Assembly (NCBI GenBank): GCA_964399955.1
Contig: CAYNST010000019.1
Location: 1-41,872 of the forward strand
Source of the DNA: CAYNST01 sp964399955
GTDB taxonomy: Bacteria; Pseudomonadota; Gammaproteobacteria; Pseudomonadales; Cellvibrionaceae
DNA: 41,872 nucleotides
Reading direction: 5' to 3'
A program made the translations under genes and the position numbers. Of the stretch, positions 7,906-15,702 are shown piece by piece (the stretch's first letter is position 1; each line of letters opens with the position of its first letter). Below the pieces are notes generated by a model. It was not told the origin of the DNA, did no database searches, and worked only from the letters and a program-made list of their open reading frames with translations.

Positions 7906-8532
7906 GTGAGTCAAGACCGCAACGATTTGGATGATTTACAGGACGATCAGGTAGAGTTGAGCGCCGGCCAGGCAGACAGCTCCGCCTCTGCGTCGTCCTC
8001 TTCTGCATCAGCATCCTCTTCCGCCTCCAGCGGAGAGGGAGCCAACCCGGCGAATGCCCTCTATGAAGAGTTGGAGCGTCTAAAGGACGAACTGGCTCAA
8101 ACCAAGGAGCAGGTGCTGCGCACTCAGGCGGAGGCGCTGAACATGCGCCGCCGAGCGCAGCAGGATGTGGAGAAGGCGCACAAGTTTGGGCAGGAAAAGA
8201 TTGTCAGCGACATCCTGCCCGTGGCCGACAACCTGGAGAGAGCCGTGGCCGCAGCCGCTGCCAAGCCAGACGACATGCAGGCAATGATCGAGGGCGTAGA
8301 GCTGACGCTCAAAAGCCTGCTGGATGCCCTTAAGCGACACTCGGTCGAGCGTGTTGACCCGCTGGGTGAGCCCTTCAACCCCGAATTTCATCAGGCCATG
8401 ACCACTATTGAAAGCCGCGACTGTGAGCCCAATACGGTGCTGGACGTTTTTCAGCGTGGTTACACCCTGCACGGTCGCCTGGTGCGCCCGGCCATGGTGG
8501 TGGTAGCAAAAGCACCTGCAGGTAAGGGTTGA
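7906..8532 (+). CDS. grpE: Nucleotide exchange factor GrpE
   Basis: A 208-residue protein that releases ADP from DnaK. The first 50 residues are disordered and Ser/Ala-rich (a run of alternating Ser and Ala at about 24-43), and a long helix follows. Typical blocks are A-E-x-x-N-M-R-R-R-A-Q-Q-D-V-E-K-A-H-K-F (about 75-94) and the C-terminal G-Y-x-L-H-G-R-L-V-R-P-A-M-V-V-V-A-K (about 184-201). A GTG start at 7906 follows the GGAGAG at about 7893-7898. It is first in the sigma-32 unit; a 132-bp spacer separates it from dnaK, with only a weak CCGGC/GCCGG hairpin near 8573-8585. Confidence 0.96.
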   Translation: MSQDRNDLDDLQDDQVELSAGQADSSASASSSSASASSSASSGEGANPANALYEELERLKDELAQTKEQVLRTQAEALNMRRRAQQDVEKAHKFGQEKIVSDILPVADNLERAVAAAAAKPDDMQAMIEGVELTLKSLLDALKRHSVERVDPLGEPFNPEFHQAMTTIESRDCEPNTVLDVFQRGYTLHGRLVRPAMVVVAKAPAGKG

Positions 8533-8664
8533 ATTTGGCAAGTCCGGGCCAATATTCACAGCCATGTATTAAACCGGCCTAGCCGGCTGAACAGTTTTTC
8601 ATTGACACAGACGCTTTGAGCCCCGCCGTTAGAAGCCGCTCACAGCCCGAGAGGAGATTGCAAG

Positions 8665-10593
8665 ATGGGTAGAATTATTGGTATTGACTTGGGCACGACG
8701 AATTCCTGCGTGGCCATCCTGGAAGGCAACAAGCCTAAAGTGATCGAGAACGTAGAGGGTGACCGCACCACGCCGTCCATCGTTGCCTTTACCGAAGACG
8801 GCGAAATCCTGGTGGGTCAGAGCGCCAAGCGACAGGCTGTCACCAACCCAACCAACACGCTGTACGCCGTCAAGCGCCTGATTGGCCGCAAGTTTGACGA
8901 CGATGTGGTGCAAAAAGACATCTCCATGGTGCCTTACAAAATCACCAAGGCCGACAATGGCGACGCCTGGGTAGAGGCTAAAGGTGACCGCAAGGCACCG
9001 CCGCAGATTTCTGCCGAAGTATTGAAGAAAATGAAAAAGACCGCCGAGGACTACCTGGGCGAGCCGGTGACCGAGGCGGTTATTACCGTACCGGCCTACT
9101 TCAACGATTCACAGCGTCAGGCCACCAAAGACGCCGGGCGCATTGCCGGGCTTGAGGTCAAGCGCATCATCAACGAGCCCACCGCAGCGGCTCTGGCCTA
9201 CGGCATGGACAAAGCCAAGGGCGACCGCACCATTGCGGTTTACGACCTGGGCGGCGGCACCTTTGATATCTCCATCATCGAGATTGCCGATGTGGACGGC
9301 GAGCACCAGTTTGAAGTGCTTTCCACCAACGGTGACACCTTCCTGGGCGGTGAAGACTTTGACATGCGGCTGATCGAGTATCTGGCCGCCGAGTTCAAGA
9401 AGACCAGCGGCATTGATCTGCACAACGACCCGCTGGCTCTGCAGCGTTTGAAAGAAGCCGCCGAGAAAGCCAAGATCGAGCTGTCCACCAGCCAGCAAAG
9501 CGAAGTCAACCTGCCCTACATCACGGCAGATGCCTCCGGTCCCAAGCACCTGGTGATCAAGCTGACCCGCGCCAAGCTGGAGTCCTTGGTTGAAGAACTG
9601 GTCAAGCGCTCCATGGAGCCGGTCCGCATCGCCTTGAAAGACGCGGGCTTGAGCGTTGACAAGATCAGCGATGTCATTCTGGTGGGCGGGCAAACCCGCA
9701 TGCCGATGGTGCAGAAGTACGTGGCTGACTTTTTTGGCAAAGAGCCGCGCAAAGACGTCAACCCGGACGAAGCCGTTGCTGTGGGCGCAGCCATTCAGGG
9801 TGCGGTATTGTCCGGTGACGTAAAAGATGTGCTGCTGCTTGATGTGACCCCGCTGACGCTGGGCATTGAGACCATGGGCGGCGTAGCCACAGCCCTGATC
9901 GAGAAAAACACCACCATCCCCACCAAAAAGTCGCAGGTGTTTTCTACGGCGGAAGACAGCCAGACTGCGGTGACCATTCACGTGGTGCAGGGCGAGCGCA
10001 AACAGGCGTCACAGAACAAGTCACTGGGGCGCTTTGACCTGGCCGACATACCGCCTGCGCCGCGCGGCATGCCGCAAATTGAGGTGACCTTTGATATTGA
10101 TGCCAACGGCATCCTGAACGTGTCAGCCAAAGACAAGGCCACGGGCAAAGAGCAGTCCATCATTATCAAGGCCTCTTCCGGTCTGAGCGATGACGAAATA
10201 GAAAAAATGGTCAAGGACGCAGAGGCCAACGCCGAAGCGGACCGCAAGTTTGAAGAACTGGTTGCGTCCCGCAACACACTTGAAGGCTTGATCCATGCCA
10301 GCAAAAAAACGCTTGAAGAAGCAGGCGAGAAAGCGACTGCAGATGAGAAGACTGCAATCCAAGCCGCTATCGCCGAAGCCGAAGAGGCAGTTAAAGGTAA
10401 CGATAAAGAAAAAATTGAAGCGGCTACGAAGCAACTGACCGAAGCGTCCGGCAGTCTGGCGCAGAAGATGTACGCCGAGCAGTCTGCTGCAGACAAAGCA
10501 CAGCCGGGCGAAGGCAGCAAGGACGGCAAGAGCGCTGCGGATGACAGCGTGGTTGATGCCGAGTTTGAAGAAGTCAAAGAAGACAACAAGTAA
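8665..10593 (+). CDS. dnaK: Molecular chaperone DnaK (Hsp70)
   Basis: A 642-residue Hsp70 of normal length. The nucleotide-binding domain (1 to about 385) has G-I-D-L-G-T-T-N-S near the start, I-N-E-P-T-A-A-A-L-A-Y-G, Y-D-L-G-G-G-T-F-D and I-L-V-G-G-Q-T-R-M-P. The linker D-V-L-L-L-D-V-T-P-L-T-L-G (about residues 389-401) leads to the substrate-binding domain and lid. The acidic tail ends D-A-E-F-E-E-V-K-E-D-N-K, the usual GrpE-family-dependent Hsp70 end. An AGGAG ribosome-binding site lies 8-9 nt before ATG. Long antisense reading frames here are shadows of the codon bias. Confidence 0.99.
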   Translation: MGRIIGIDLGTTNSCVAILEGNKPKVIENVEGDRTTPSIVAFTEDGEILVGQSAKRQAVTNPTNTLYAVKRLIGRKFDDDVVQKDISMVPYKITKADNGDAWVEAKGDRKAPPQISAEVLKKMKKTAEDYLGEPVTEAVITVPAYFNDSQRQATKDAGRIAGLEVKRIINEPTAAALAYGMDKAKGDRTIAVYDLGGGTFDISIIEIADVDGEHQFEVLSTNGDTFLGGEDFDMRLIEYLAAEFKKTSGIDLHNDPLALQRLKEAAEKAKIELSTSQQSEVNLPYITADASGPKHLVIKLTRAKLESLVEELVKRSMEPVRIALKDAGLSVDKISDVILVGGQTRMPMVQKYVADFFGKEPRKDVNPDEAVAVGAAIQGAVLSGDVKDVLLLDVTPLTLGIETMGGVATALIEKNTTIPTKKSQVFSTAEDSQTAVTIHVVQGERKQASQNKSLGRFDLADIPPAPRGMPQIEVTFDIDANGILNVSAKDKATGKEQSIIIKASSGLSDDEIEKMVKDAEANAEADRKFEELVASRNTLEGLIHASKKTLEEAGEKATADEKTAIQAAIAEAEEAVKGNDKEKIEAATKQLTEASGSLAQKMYAEQSAADKAQPGEGSKDGKSAADDSVVDAEFEEVKEDNK

Positions 10594-10597
10594 GGCA

Positions 10598-10693
10598 AAA
10601 GGAGGGTTGCGGGCAGTCAGCCCGCTCCTTTAAACCGGTGGCGCGGAGTGCGCCACCCAACCTGAGCAGGGCTGCAGCCCTGCTTATTGTTTT
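10598..10693 (+). terminator. Three tandem hairpins between dnaK and dnaJ
   Basis: Three successive inverted repeats fill the spacer. The first pairs GCGGGC (10609-10614) with GCCCGC (10620-10625), with an outer AAAGGAG/TCCTTTA extension. The second pairs GGTGGCGC with GCGCCACC (about 10637-10657). The third is a perfect 20-bp palindrome, AGCAGGGCTGCAGCCCTGCT (10665-10684), followed by TATTGTTTT. The last could act as a partial terminator that lowers dnaJ relative to dnaK, or the set could protect the 3' end of the dnaK mRNA. Termination is inferred, not shown. Confidence 0.6.
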
Positions 10694-10759
10694 GGATCAC
10701 CAATCGGCGCAGCTCTCGTGGCAGTGATCGCCGATCCTATTCTGGAATGCTGAACGCGC

Positions 10760-11884
10760 ATGTCTAAACGAGATTATTACGACGTACTGGGTGTATCGCG
10801 GGATGTCTCCGAGCAGGAACTGAAAAAGGCCTACCGACGGGTAGCTATGAAGTTTCACCCGGACCGCAACCCCGGTGACAAGGAAGCCGAAGAAAAATTC
10901 AAGGAAGCCAGCGAGGCCTATGAAGTACTGTCCGATCAAAACAAACGCCAGGCCTACAATCAGTTTGGGCACGCCGGCGTCAACAGTCAGGGCGGCATGG
11001 GCGGCGGCGCGGGCGGCTTCGGCAACTTCTCGGATATATTCGGCGATGTGTTCGGCGATATTTTTGGCGGCGCGGCCGGCGGGCGCGGAGGCCCCTCGCG
11101 CGGTTCAGACCTGCGCTATACCCTTGAGTTAAGCCTGGAAGAAGCCGTGCGCGGCACCTCGGTTAAAATCAAGGTGCCCACCCTGGTCAGCTGTAAGACC
11201 TGCAGCGGCTCTGGCGCCAAACCCGGCACCAAGCCCACTACCTGCTCCACCTGTGGCGGCCATGGTCAGGTGCGCATGCAGCAGGGGTTCTTCTCTGTGC
11301 AGCAAACCTGCCCCACCTGCCGTGGCAAGGGCAAAACCGTCAGCGACCCCTGCAGCGCCTGCCACGGTCACGGTCGCGTCGAAGAAACCAAAACGCTCAA
11401 CGTCAAGGTGCCTGCAGGTGTTGATTCCGGTGATCGGATCCGCCTGGCGGGAGAAGGCGAAGCCGGCGCAGACGGTGGGCCCAGCGGTGATCTGTATGTG
11501 CAGGTGGCAGTGCGGGACCACGAGTTTTTCCAGCGCGACGGCCGTGACCTTTACTGCGAAGTGCCCATTGGCATTGTTGAAGCCTGCCTGGGCGGCGAGA
11601 TAGAAGTGCCCACTCTGGACGGTCGAGTCAAGCTGAAAGTGCCCGAAGGTACACAAACCGGCAAACTGTTCCGCCTGCGCAGCAAGGGTGTCACCTCCGT
11701 GCGCGGCGGTCCTGCGGGCGACCTGCTCTGCCGCGTGGTGATTGAAACGCCGGTAAACCTCAACGGCAAACAAAAGGACATGTTGCGCGAGCTGCAGTCG
11801 AGCATGACCGGCACCAAGCACTCGCCCAAGCAATCCAGTTGGTTTGAAGGCATGAAAAACTTTTTTGGTGACATCAAGCTCTGA
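10760..11884 (+). CDS. dnaJ: Co-chaperone DnaJ (Hsp40)
   Basis: A 374-residue class-A Hsp40 that delivers clients to DnaK and stimulates its ATPase. The J domain (residues 1-70) has the H-P-D motif (about 33-35). A Gly/Phe-rich linker follows (about 75-115). Four zinc-finger repeats C-x-x-C-x-G-x-G are visible: CKTCSGSG, CSTCGGHG, CPTCRGKG and CSACHGHG. The C-terminal substrate-binding barrels follow. It is the last gene of the heat-shock unit. The 245 bp downstream (11885-12129) hold no gene or clear regulatory site that I can support. Confidence 0.98.
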   Translation: MSKRDYYDVLGVSRDVSEQELKKAYRRVAMKFHPDRNPGDKEAEEKFKEASEAYEVLSDQNKRQAYNQFGHAGVNSQGGMGGGAGGFGNFSDIFGDVFGDIFGGAAGGRGGPSRGSDLRYTLELSLEEAVRGTSVKIKVPTLVSCKTCSGSGAKPGTKPTTCSTCGGHGQVRMQQGFFSVQQTCPTCRGKGKTVSDPCSACHGHGRVEETKTLNVKVPAGVDSGDRIRLAGEGEAGADGGPSGDLYVQVAVRDHEFFQRDGRDLYCEVPIGIVEACLGGEIEVPTLDGRVKLKVPEGTQTGKLFRLRSKGVTSVRGGPAGDLLCRVVIETPVNLNGKQKDMLRELQSSMTGTKHSPKQSSWFEGMKNFFGDIKL

Positions 11885-12129
11885 CGCACTGCAAGTAACG
11901 GTTCAGCGCCTCCCGCGACCGTGTCAATCGCGGCCGAATTTGTGCCACGCAGCTCTGGGCAAGTTCGGGCGTGAGCTGAACAGTGACAACTGCGACTGGG
12001 CCACGCGGCCCGGGCAGTGATCGTTGCCACCGCTATCACTCGCGGGGTGTTGTTGCCAAGGCCCCTTGACCGCGTGCAGCCCAGGCTTCACAGTTTGCCA
12101 CCCCAATACTCTTCCGAGCGGCTGCCATC

Positions 12130-12732
12130 ATGAAAGCCATTGCCAATACCTTCCTGCAGGGTTTGCTGTTCAGCCTGCCGATCATAGTCACCTTTGCCCT
12201 GATCTTCTGGCTGCTGCGTACCGCAGAAAATTTGTCCAAAAGCATACTCCAACTGGCACTGCCACCGGAATGGTACTTCCTGGGCATGGGCGTGATTGTC
12301 ACGCTGGCGTTTATCTTTCTGATTGGCCTGCTGGTGCGCGCCTACATCATTGGTTATTTATTGGGCTTGTTTGATGTTTTGCTGCGCAAGATTCCCCTGG
12401 TGCGCGCCATCTACACCAACGCCAAGGACCTGATGATGTTTTTTGGCGGCGACAAGGCCCAGGCGATGTCTCAGGTGGTCAGCGTGGAAGTGACAGAAGG
12501 CATGCAACTGATTGGTTTTGTCACCAACTGTGATATTTCTTTAGGCGGTCAGGACGACCTGATTGCGGTCTACTTCCCGTTCAGCTATCAGGTGGGTGGT
12601 TACCTCGCCTATATGCAGAAATCCCGCTGCAGGCCGGTGGATATGCCCGTGCAACAGGCCATGCAACAGGTGCTGACGGCCCATATCAAGCGGCCCGAGC
12701 CCAGCAAAACCTCAGATCAATCCAGTAAATAA
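12130..12732 (+). CDS. DUF502 family membrane protein
   Basis: A 200-residue inner-membrane protein. Two long hydrophobic segments are visible (about residues 8-30 and 48-78), followed by the family block I-P-L-V-R-A-I-Y-T-N-A-K-D-L (about 88-101) and a soluble C-terminal half with V-S-V-E-V...G-F-V-T. DUF502 proteins occur widely in proteobacteria and have no settled function. The gene ends 11 bp before dapB, so the two are probably cotranscribed; this does not itself imply a role in lysine synthesis. Confidence 0.85.
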   Translation: MKAIANTFLQGLLFSLPIIVTFALIFWLLRTAENLSKSILQLALPPEWYFLGMGVIVTLAFIFLIGLLVRAYIIGYLLGLFDVLLRKIPLVRAIYTNAKDLMMFFGGDKAQAMSQVVSVEVTEGMQLIGFVTNCDISLGGQDDLIAVYFPFSYQVGGYLAYMQKSRCRPVDMPVQQAMQQVLTAHIKRPEPSKTSDQSSK

Positions 12733-12743
12733 GATCAAACTCT

Positions 12744-13550
12744 ATGACTACACGTATTGCCATCAGCGGCGCGCCCGGACGTATGGGCAAAGTTCTCATT
12801 GACGCAACCCACGCCAACGCTCAGGCGCAGTTAACCGCCGCGCTGGCCCGTCCGCAAAGCAGTTTGCTGGGTGCCGACGCCGGTGAGTTCGGCGGTATCG
12901 GCAGGATCGGTGTGAAGATTGGCAGTGATTTGAATTCTGCGGTGGATCATTTTGATGTGTTGATTGACTTCAGCGGCCCGGAGGCCACCCTTGCAAACGC
13001 GGCAGTCTGCGCGCGTCACGGCAAGGCTCTGGTTGTTGGCACCACCGGTTTCAGCACGAATCAAAAACAGGCTTTGCTGGCGTTTCAGAGCCAGATTCCC
13101 CTGTGTATTGCCGCCAACTTCAGCACCGGCGTCAACCTGTGCTTCAAATTGTTGGAGACCGCCGCCCGGGTACTGGGGGAGGACGCAGACATTGAAATTG
13201 TTGAAGCCCACCACCGTCACAAGGTGGATGCCCCCTCGGGCACCGCACTGCGCATGGGTGAAGTGATAGCGCAAACGCTGGAGCGGGATCTGCAGCAGGT
13301 GGCGGTATACGGTCGCGAAGGCCAGACCGGCGCCCGCACACGCGATACCATCGGCTTTGCCACGGTGCGCGGCGGCGATGTGGTAGGTGACCACACAGTC
13401 ATGTTCCTGGTTGATGGCGAACGCGTGGAGATTACCCACAAGGCCTCCAGCCGGATGGCCTTTGCCCGCGGCGCAGTGCGCGCCGCCTGCTGGCTGGGCA
13501 CCCAACCGGCGGGGCTTTACGATATGCAGGATGTGCTGGGGCTGAAATAA
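12744..13550 (+). CDS. dapB: 4-hydroxy-tetrahydrodipicolinate reductase
   Basis: A 268-residue enzyme of lysine and diaminopimelate synthesis that reduces 4-hydroxy-tetrahydrodipicolinate with NAD(P)H. The N-terminal Rossmann motif is G-A-P-G-R-M-G-K (about residues 9-16). The G-T-T-G cofactor loop (about 99-102) and the family signature E-A-H-H-R-H-K-V-D-A-P-S-G-T-A (about 154-168) carry the catalytic His and Lys. Length is close to E. coli DapB (273). Placement after dnaJ is common in gammaproteobacteria. It converges on the sigma-54 activator gene with only 4 bp between stops and no visible terminator. Confidence 0.97.
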   Translation: MTTRIAISGAPGRMGKVLIDATHANAQAQLTAALARPQSSLLGADAGEFGGIGRIGVKIGSDLNSAVDHFDVLIDFSGPEATLANAAVCARHGKALVVGTTGFSTNQKQALLAFQSQIPLCIAANFSTGVNLCFKLLETAARVLGEDADIEIVEAHHRHKVDAPSGTALRMGEVIAQTLERDLQQVAVYGREGQTGARTRDTIGFATVRGGDVVGDHTVMFLVDGERVEITHKASSRMAFARGAVRAACWLGTQPAGLYDMQDVLGLK

Positions 13551-13554
13551 AACC

Positions 13555-15438
13555 TCAATTGGTAAACTGGCGGCGGTCGATGCCCAGCTTTTTCAGCCGC
13601 GACGCCAGGGTGGTGGGCTTGACGCCCAGCGCCTGTGCTGCGCCCCCCTCTCCGTAAAGCCGCCCACGGGTTTGGGTCAGCGCCCGGATAATGGCCTGCC
13701 GGCGCAGGCTGTTGCAGTCGGCTTCGGTAAGCGCCGTCGCAGGCGGTGAAAGCTCAGCCGGTAACGTCCGGCTTGCCGCGTCGCTGCGCACAGGTAAATC
13801 TTCAAGCACCAGTTTGTGTCCGCGAGACAGTATCACCTGACGCTCTATCAAATTTTGCAACTCGCGAATGTTGCCCGGCCAGGCGTAATCTTGCAGCCTC
13901 TGCAACTGCGCCAGAGATAACTTCAGCGAAGGCTTGCCAAAACGCTGGCAAACCTTGGCCAGAAAATGGGTAGCCAGCAAGGGCAGGTCGTCTCTGCGCT
14001 CGCGCAGGGGCACGGAGTGAATGGCAAACACGTTCAGCCGAAAGTACAGGTCTTCGCGAAACTTGCCCTCCCGTACCCGCTGCAACAGGTTGCGATTGGT
14101 AGCGGCTATAACCCGAACTGAAACTGTACGGGTTATCGACTCACCCACCCGCTCAAACTCCCCGTCCTGCAGCACCCGCAGCAGCTTGCCCTGCAGCCCC
14201 AGGGGGATCTCCCCCACCTCATCCAAAAATAAAGTCCCGCCGTCGGCCAGCTGAAAGCGTCCGACGCGGTCCTGCAGCGCACCGGAAAAAGCGCCGCGTA
14301 CATGCCCAAAAAATTCACTCTCGAACAGCTCGGCGGGAATGGCCGCACAATTGACGCGCACCATGGGCCGGTGATGCCGCTCACTGGCGGTATAAATGGC
14401 GCGGGCAATCAGTTCCTTGCCGGTGCCCGACTCACCGGTGATCAGCACCGTGGCGTCCGTGGGCGCCACCAAACTGATTTGATGCAGAATACCCTGCATG
14501 GCCGGATTGCGGCCGATGATTTCGGAATGGTTGTAGCCTGCGCTTATCTCCTCCTGCAAATAGGCGTTTTCCAGCTCCAGGCGATGTTTAAGATGTTCCA
14601 CTTCCGCCAGGGCGCTACGCAACTGAGCCTGGGCTTCAGAGCGGGCAGAAATATCGCTGAACACCACCACCGCACCAACCAGTTGCCCATTGTCGAAGAT
14701 GGGCGTGCTGGTGTATTCCACAGCAAAGGGGCGCCCGCTTTTATGCCAGAAGACTTCGTCGTCCACTCTGCGGGCCGCGCCGTCTTTGAAGGCTGCGTAG
14801 ATGGGGCAACCGTGAACATGATAGTCGGAGCCGTCGGCATGGCTGTGATGAACGGCTGCGTGGACGTTTGTACCGATCAGTTCTTCCGCCCTGAAGCCGA
14901 GCAGGCGCTCGGCGGCGGGATTGAGAAAGGTGGTATTGCCCTGTGCATCAACGCCGTAAATCCCCTCTCCGGCGGCGTTGAGAATCAAGTGATTCTCCCG
15001 CTCAATCTGTTGGAATACCTCGTGGATACGGTGCCAGGGCAGCGGTCCCAATGCGTGCTGCTTTTGCGCACTGCTCTTGGTGCGCCAGCGACTGAAACCG
15101 TCCCGGTCGCGCAGACACAGACAGATCAGCGTCTGGCCTCCGGCCTCCAGACATTGCGCGGAAACCTCCAGGTTCAATTCCTTGCCAGCGGCCGTGCGCC
15201 CGCAGAGCTCGTCGCAGAGGCCCTCGCGCCGGCAAAGCACCTCCTGGGTGAAAGCAACCAGTTGCGGTAAAGCCGCGCCAAAGTGATATACCGCCGACCC
15301 CAGCACCCCGCCGTTGGGGCCCACGCCCAACAGACGCTCCGCCCTGCCGTTGAGATAAACCACGCGGTTGGCGTGGGGGTCTATCACCGCCACGGCTTCG
15401 GGTAAAGATTCATAGAATTCGTAACTTTGCTGTGACAT
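13555..15438 (-). CDS. PAS-domain sigma-54-dependent transcriptional activator, probable cyanate-operon regulator
   Basis: A 627-residue enhancer-binding protein. The ATG at 15438 is chosen because it has a GGAG ribosome-binding site and starts directly before the first PAS domain. Order: PAS 1 (about 8-110), PAS 2 (about 152-262, with H-H-S-H-A-D-G-S-D-Y and G-C-P-I-Y), coiled linker (265-300), AAA+ domain with Walker A G-E-S-G-T-G-K-E (335-342) and Walker B G-T-L-F-L-D-E (401-407), and a Fis-type helix-turn-helix at the C-terminus. The sigma-54 contact loop reads GAFSGA (382-387) rather than GAFTGA. There is no receiver domain, so the signal is probably sensed directly by the PAS domains. 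It is divergent from a cyanate operon that has a sigma-54 promoter, so it is the likely activator; the ligand is unknown. Confidence 0.92.
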   Translation of the reverse strand: MSQQSYEFYESLPEAVAVIDPHANRVVYLNGRAERLLGVGPNGGVLGSAVYHFGAALPQLVAFTQEVLCRREGLCDELCGRTAAGKELNLEVSAQCLEAGGQTLICLCLRDRDGFSRWRTKSSAQKQHALGPLPWHRIHEVFQQIERENHLILNAAGEGIYGVDAQGNTTFLNPAAERLLGFRAEELIGTNVHAAVHHSHADGSDYHVHGCPIYAAFKDGAARRVDDEVFWHKSGRPFAVEYTSTPIFDNGQLVGAVVVFSDISARSEAQAQLRSALAEVEHLKHRLELENAYLQEEISAGYNHSEIIGRNPAMQGILHQISLVAPTDATVLITGESGTGKELIARAIYTASERHHRPMVRVNCAAIPAELFESEFFGHVRGAFSGALQDRVGRFQLADGGTLFLDEVGEIPLGLQGKLLRVLQDGEFERVGESITRTVSVRVIAATNRNLLQRVREGKFREDLYFRLNVFAIHSVPLRERRDDLPLLATHFLAKVCQRFGKPSLKLSLAQLQRLQDYAWPGNIRELQNLIERQVILSRGHKLVLEDLPVRSDAASRTLPAELSPPATALTEADCNSLRRQAIIRALTQTRGRLYGEGGAAQALGVKPTTLASRLKKLGIDRRQFTN

Positions 15439-15477
15439 GACATCCACTCCGGTTAGCCTGCAGAAAAGCAACGAAAA

Positions 15478-15522
15478 TTCGTGCCACAACCACGAAATTA
15501 CGTGATCAACGATTTTTCGTGG
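15478..15522. promoter_or_regulatory. Candidate enhancer (UAS) for the sigma-54 activator
   Basis: Three related TTCGTG/CACGAA words form overlapping inverted repeats: TTCGTG (15478-15483) with CACGAA (15491-15496), and CCACGAAA (15490-15497) with TTTCGTGG (15515-15522). They lie about 70-110 bp upstream of the -24 element and 40-85 bp upstream of the activator gene, where a Fis-type regulator would bind to activate cynA and perhaps control itself. Binding is inferred. Confidence 0.6.
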
Positions 15523-15588
15523 CGTCTTTTGAGCCTGCGTGGCCTGCCAAAACACCGGAATCCAAGGCGCGCCGCCGCCATCCGGCTT

Positions 15589-15604
15589 TGGCACGAAGCT
15601 GGCT
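15589..15604 (+). promoter_or_regulatory. Sigma-54 (-24/-12) promoter of the cyanate operon
   Basis: TGGCACGAAGCTGGCT matches the sigma-54 consensus TGGCACG-N4-TTGCW at all but one of the fixed positions (G for the second T of TTGC), with the exact GG-to-GC spacing. The start site would fall near 15615, giving an 88-nt leader to cynA. Confidence 0.82.
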
Positions 15605-15647
15605 ATTGTCATAGCACAACTCCCGCTCTTACCCCGGACTATCAACC

Positions 15648-15665
15648 GCCTCCCTTGAGGGAGGC
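15648..15665 (+). promoter_or_regulatory. Hairpin in the cyanate-operon leader
   Basis: GCCTCCC-TTGA-GGGAGGC is a perfect 7-bp stem with a 4-nt loop, followed by TTCATTTT. It lies inside the predicted leader, 37 nt before the cynA start. It could be a weak attenuator or an mRNA-stabilising element; no competing structure is obvious. Confidence 0.45.
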
Positions 15666-15702
15666 TTCATTTTGGTGCTGACAACGACCCTCAGGGGGCA
15701 CA

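Noticed and set aside
8571..8600. Terminator after grpE (CCGGC-CTA-GCCGG)
   Set aside because: Only 5 bp with a 3-nt loop and the T-run is 7 nt away; the operon is expected to continue into dnaK.
9109..10598. Long minus-strand ORFs opposite dnaK
   Set aside because: They are codon-bias shadows of a strongly conserved gene; no domain and no ribosome-binding sites.
14302..15270. Plus-strand ORF of 322 codons opposite the sigma-54 activator
   Set aside because: It lies wholly inside a well-supported gene and shows no recognisable domain.
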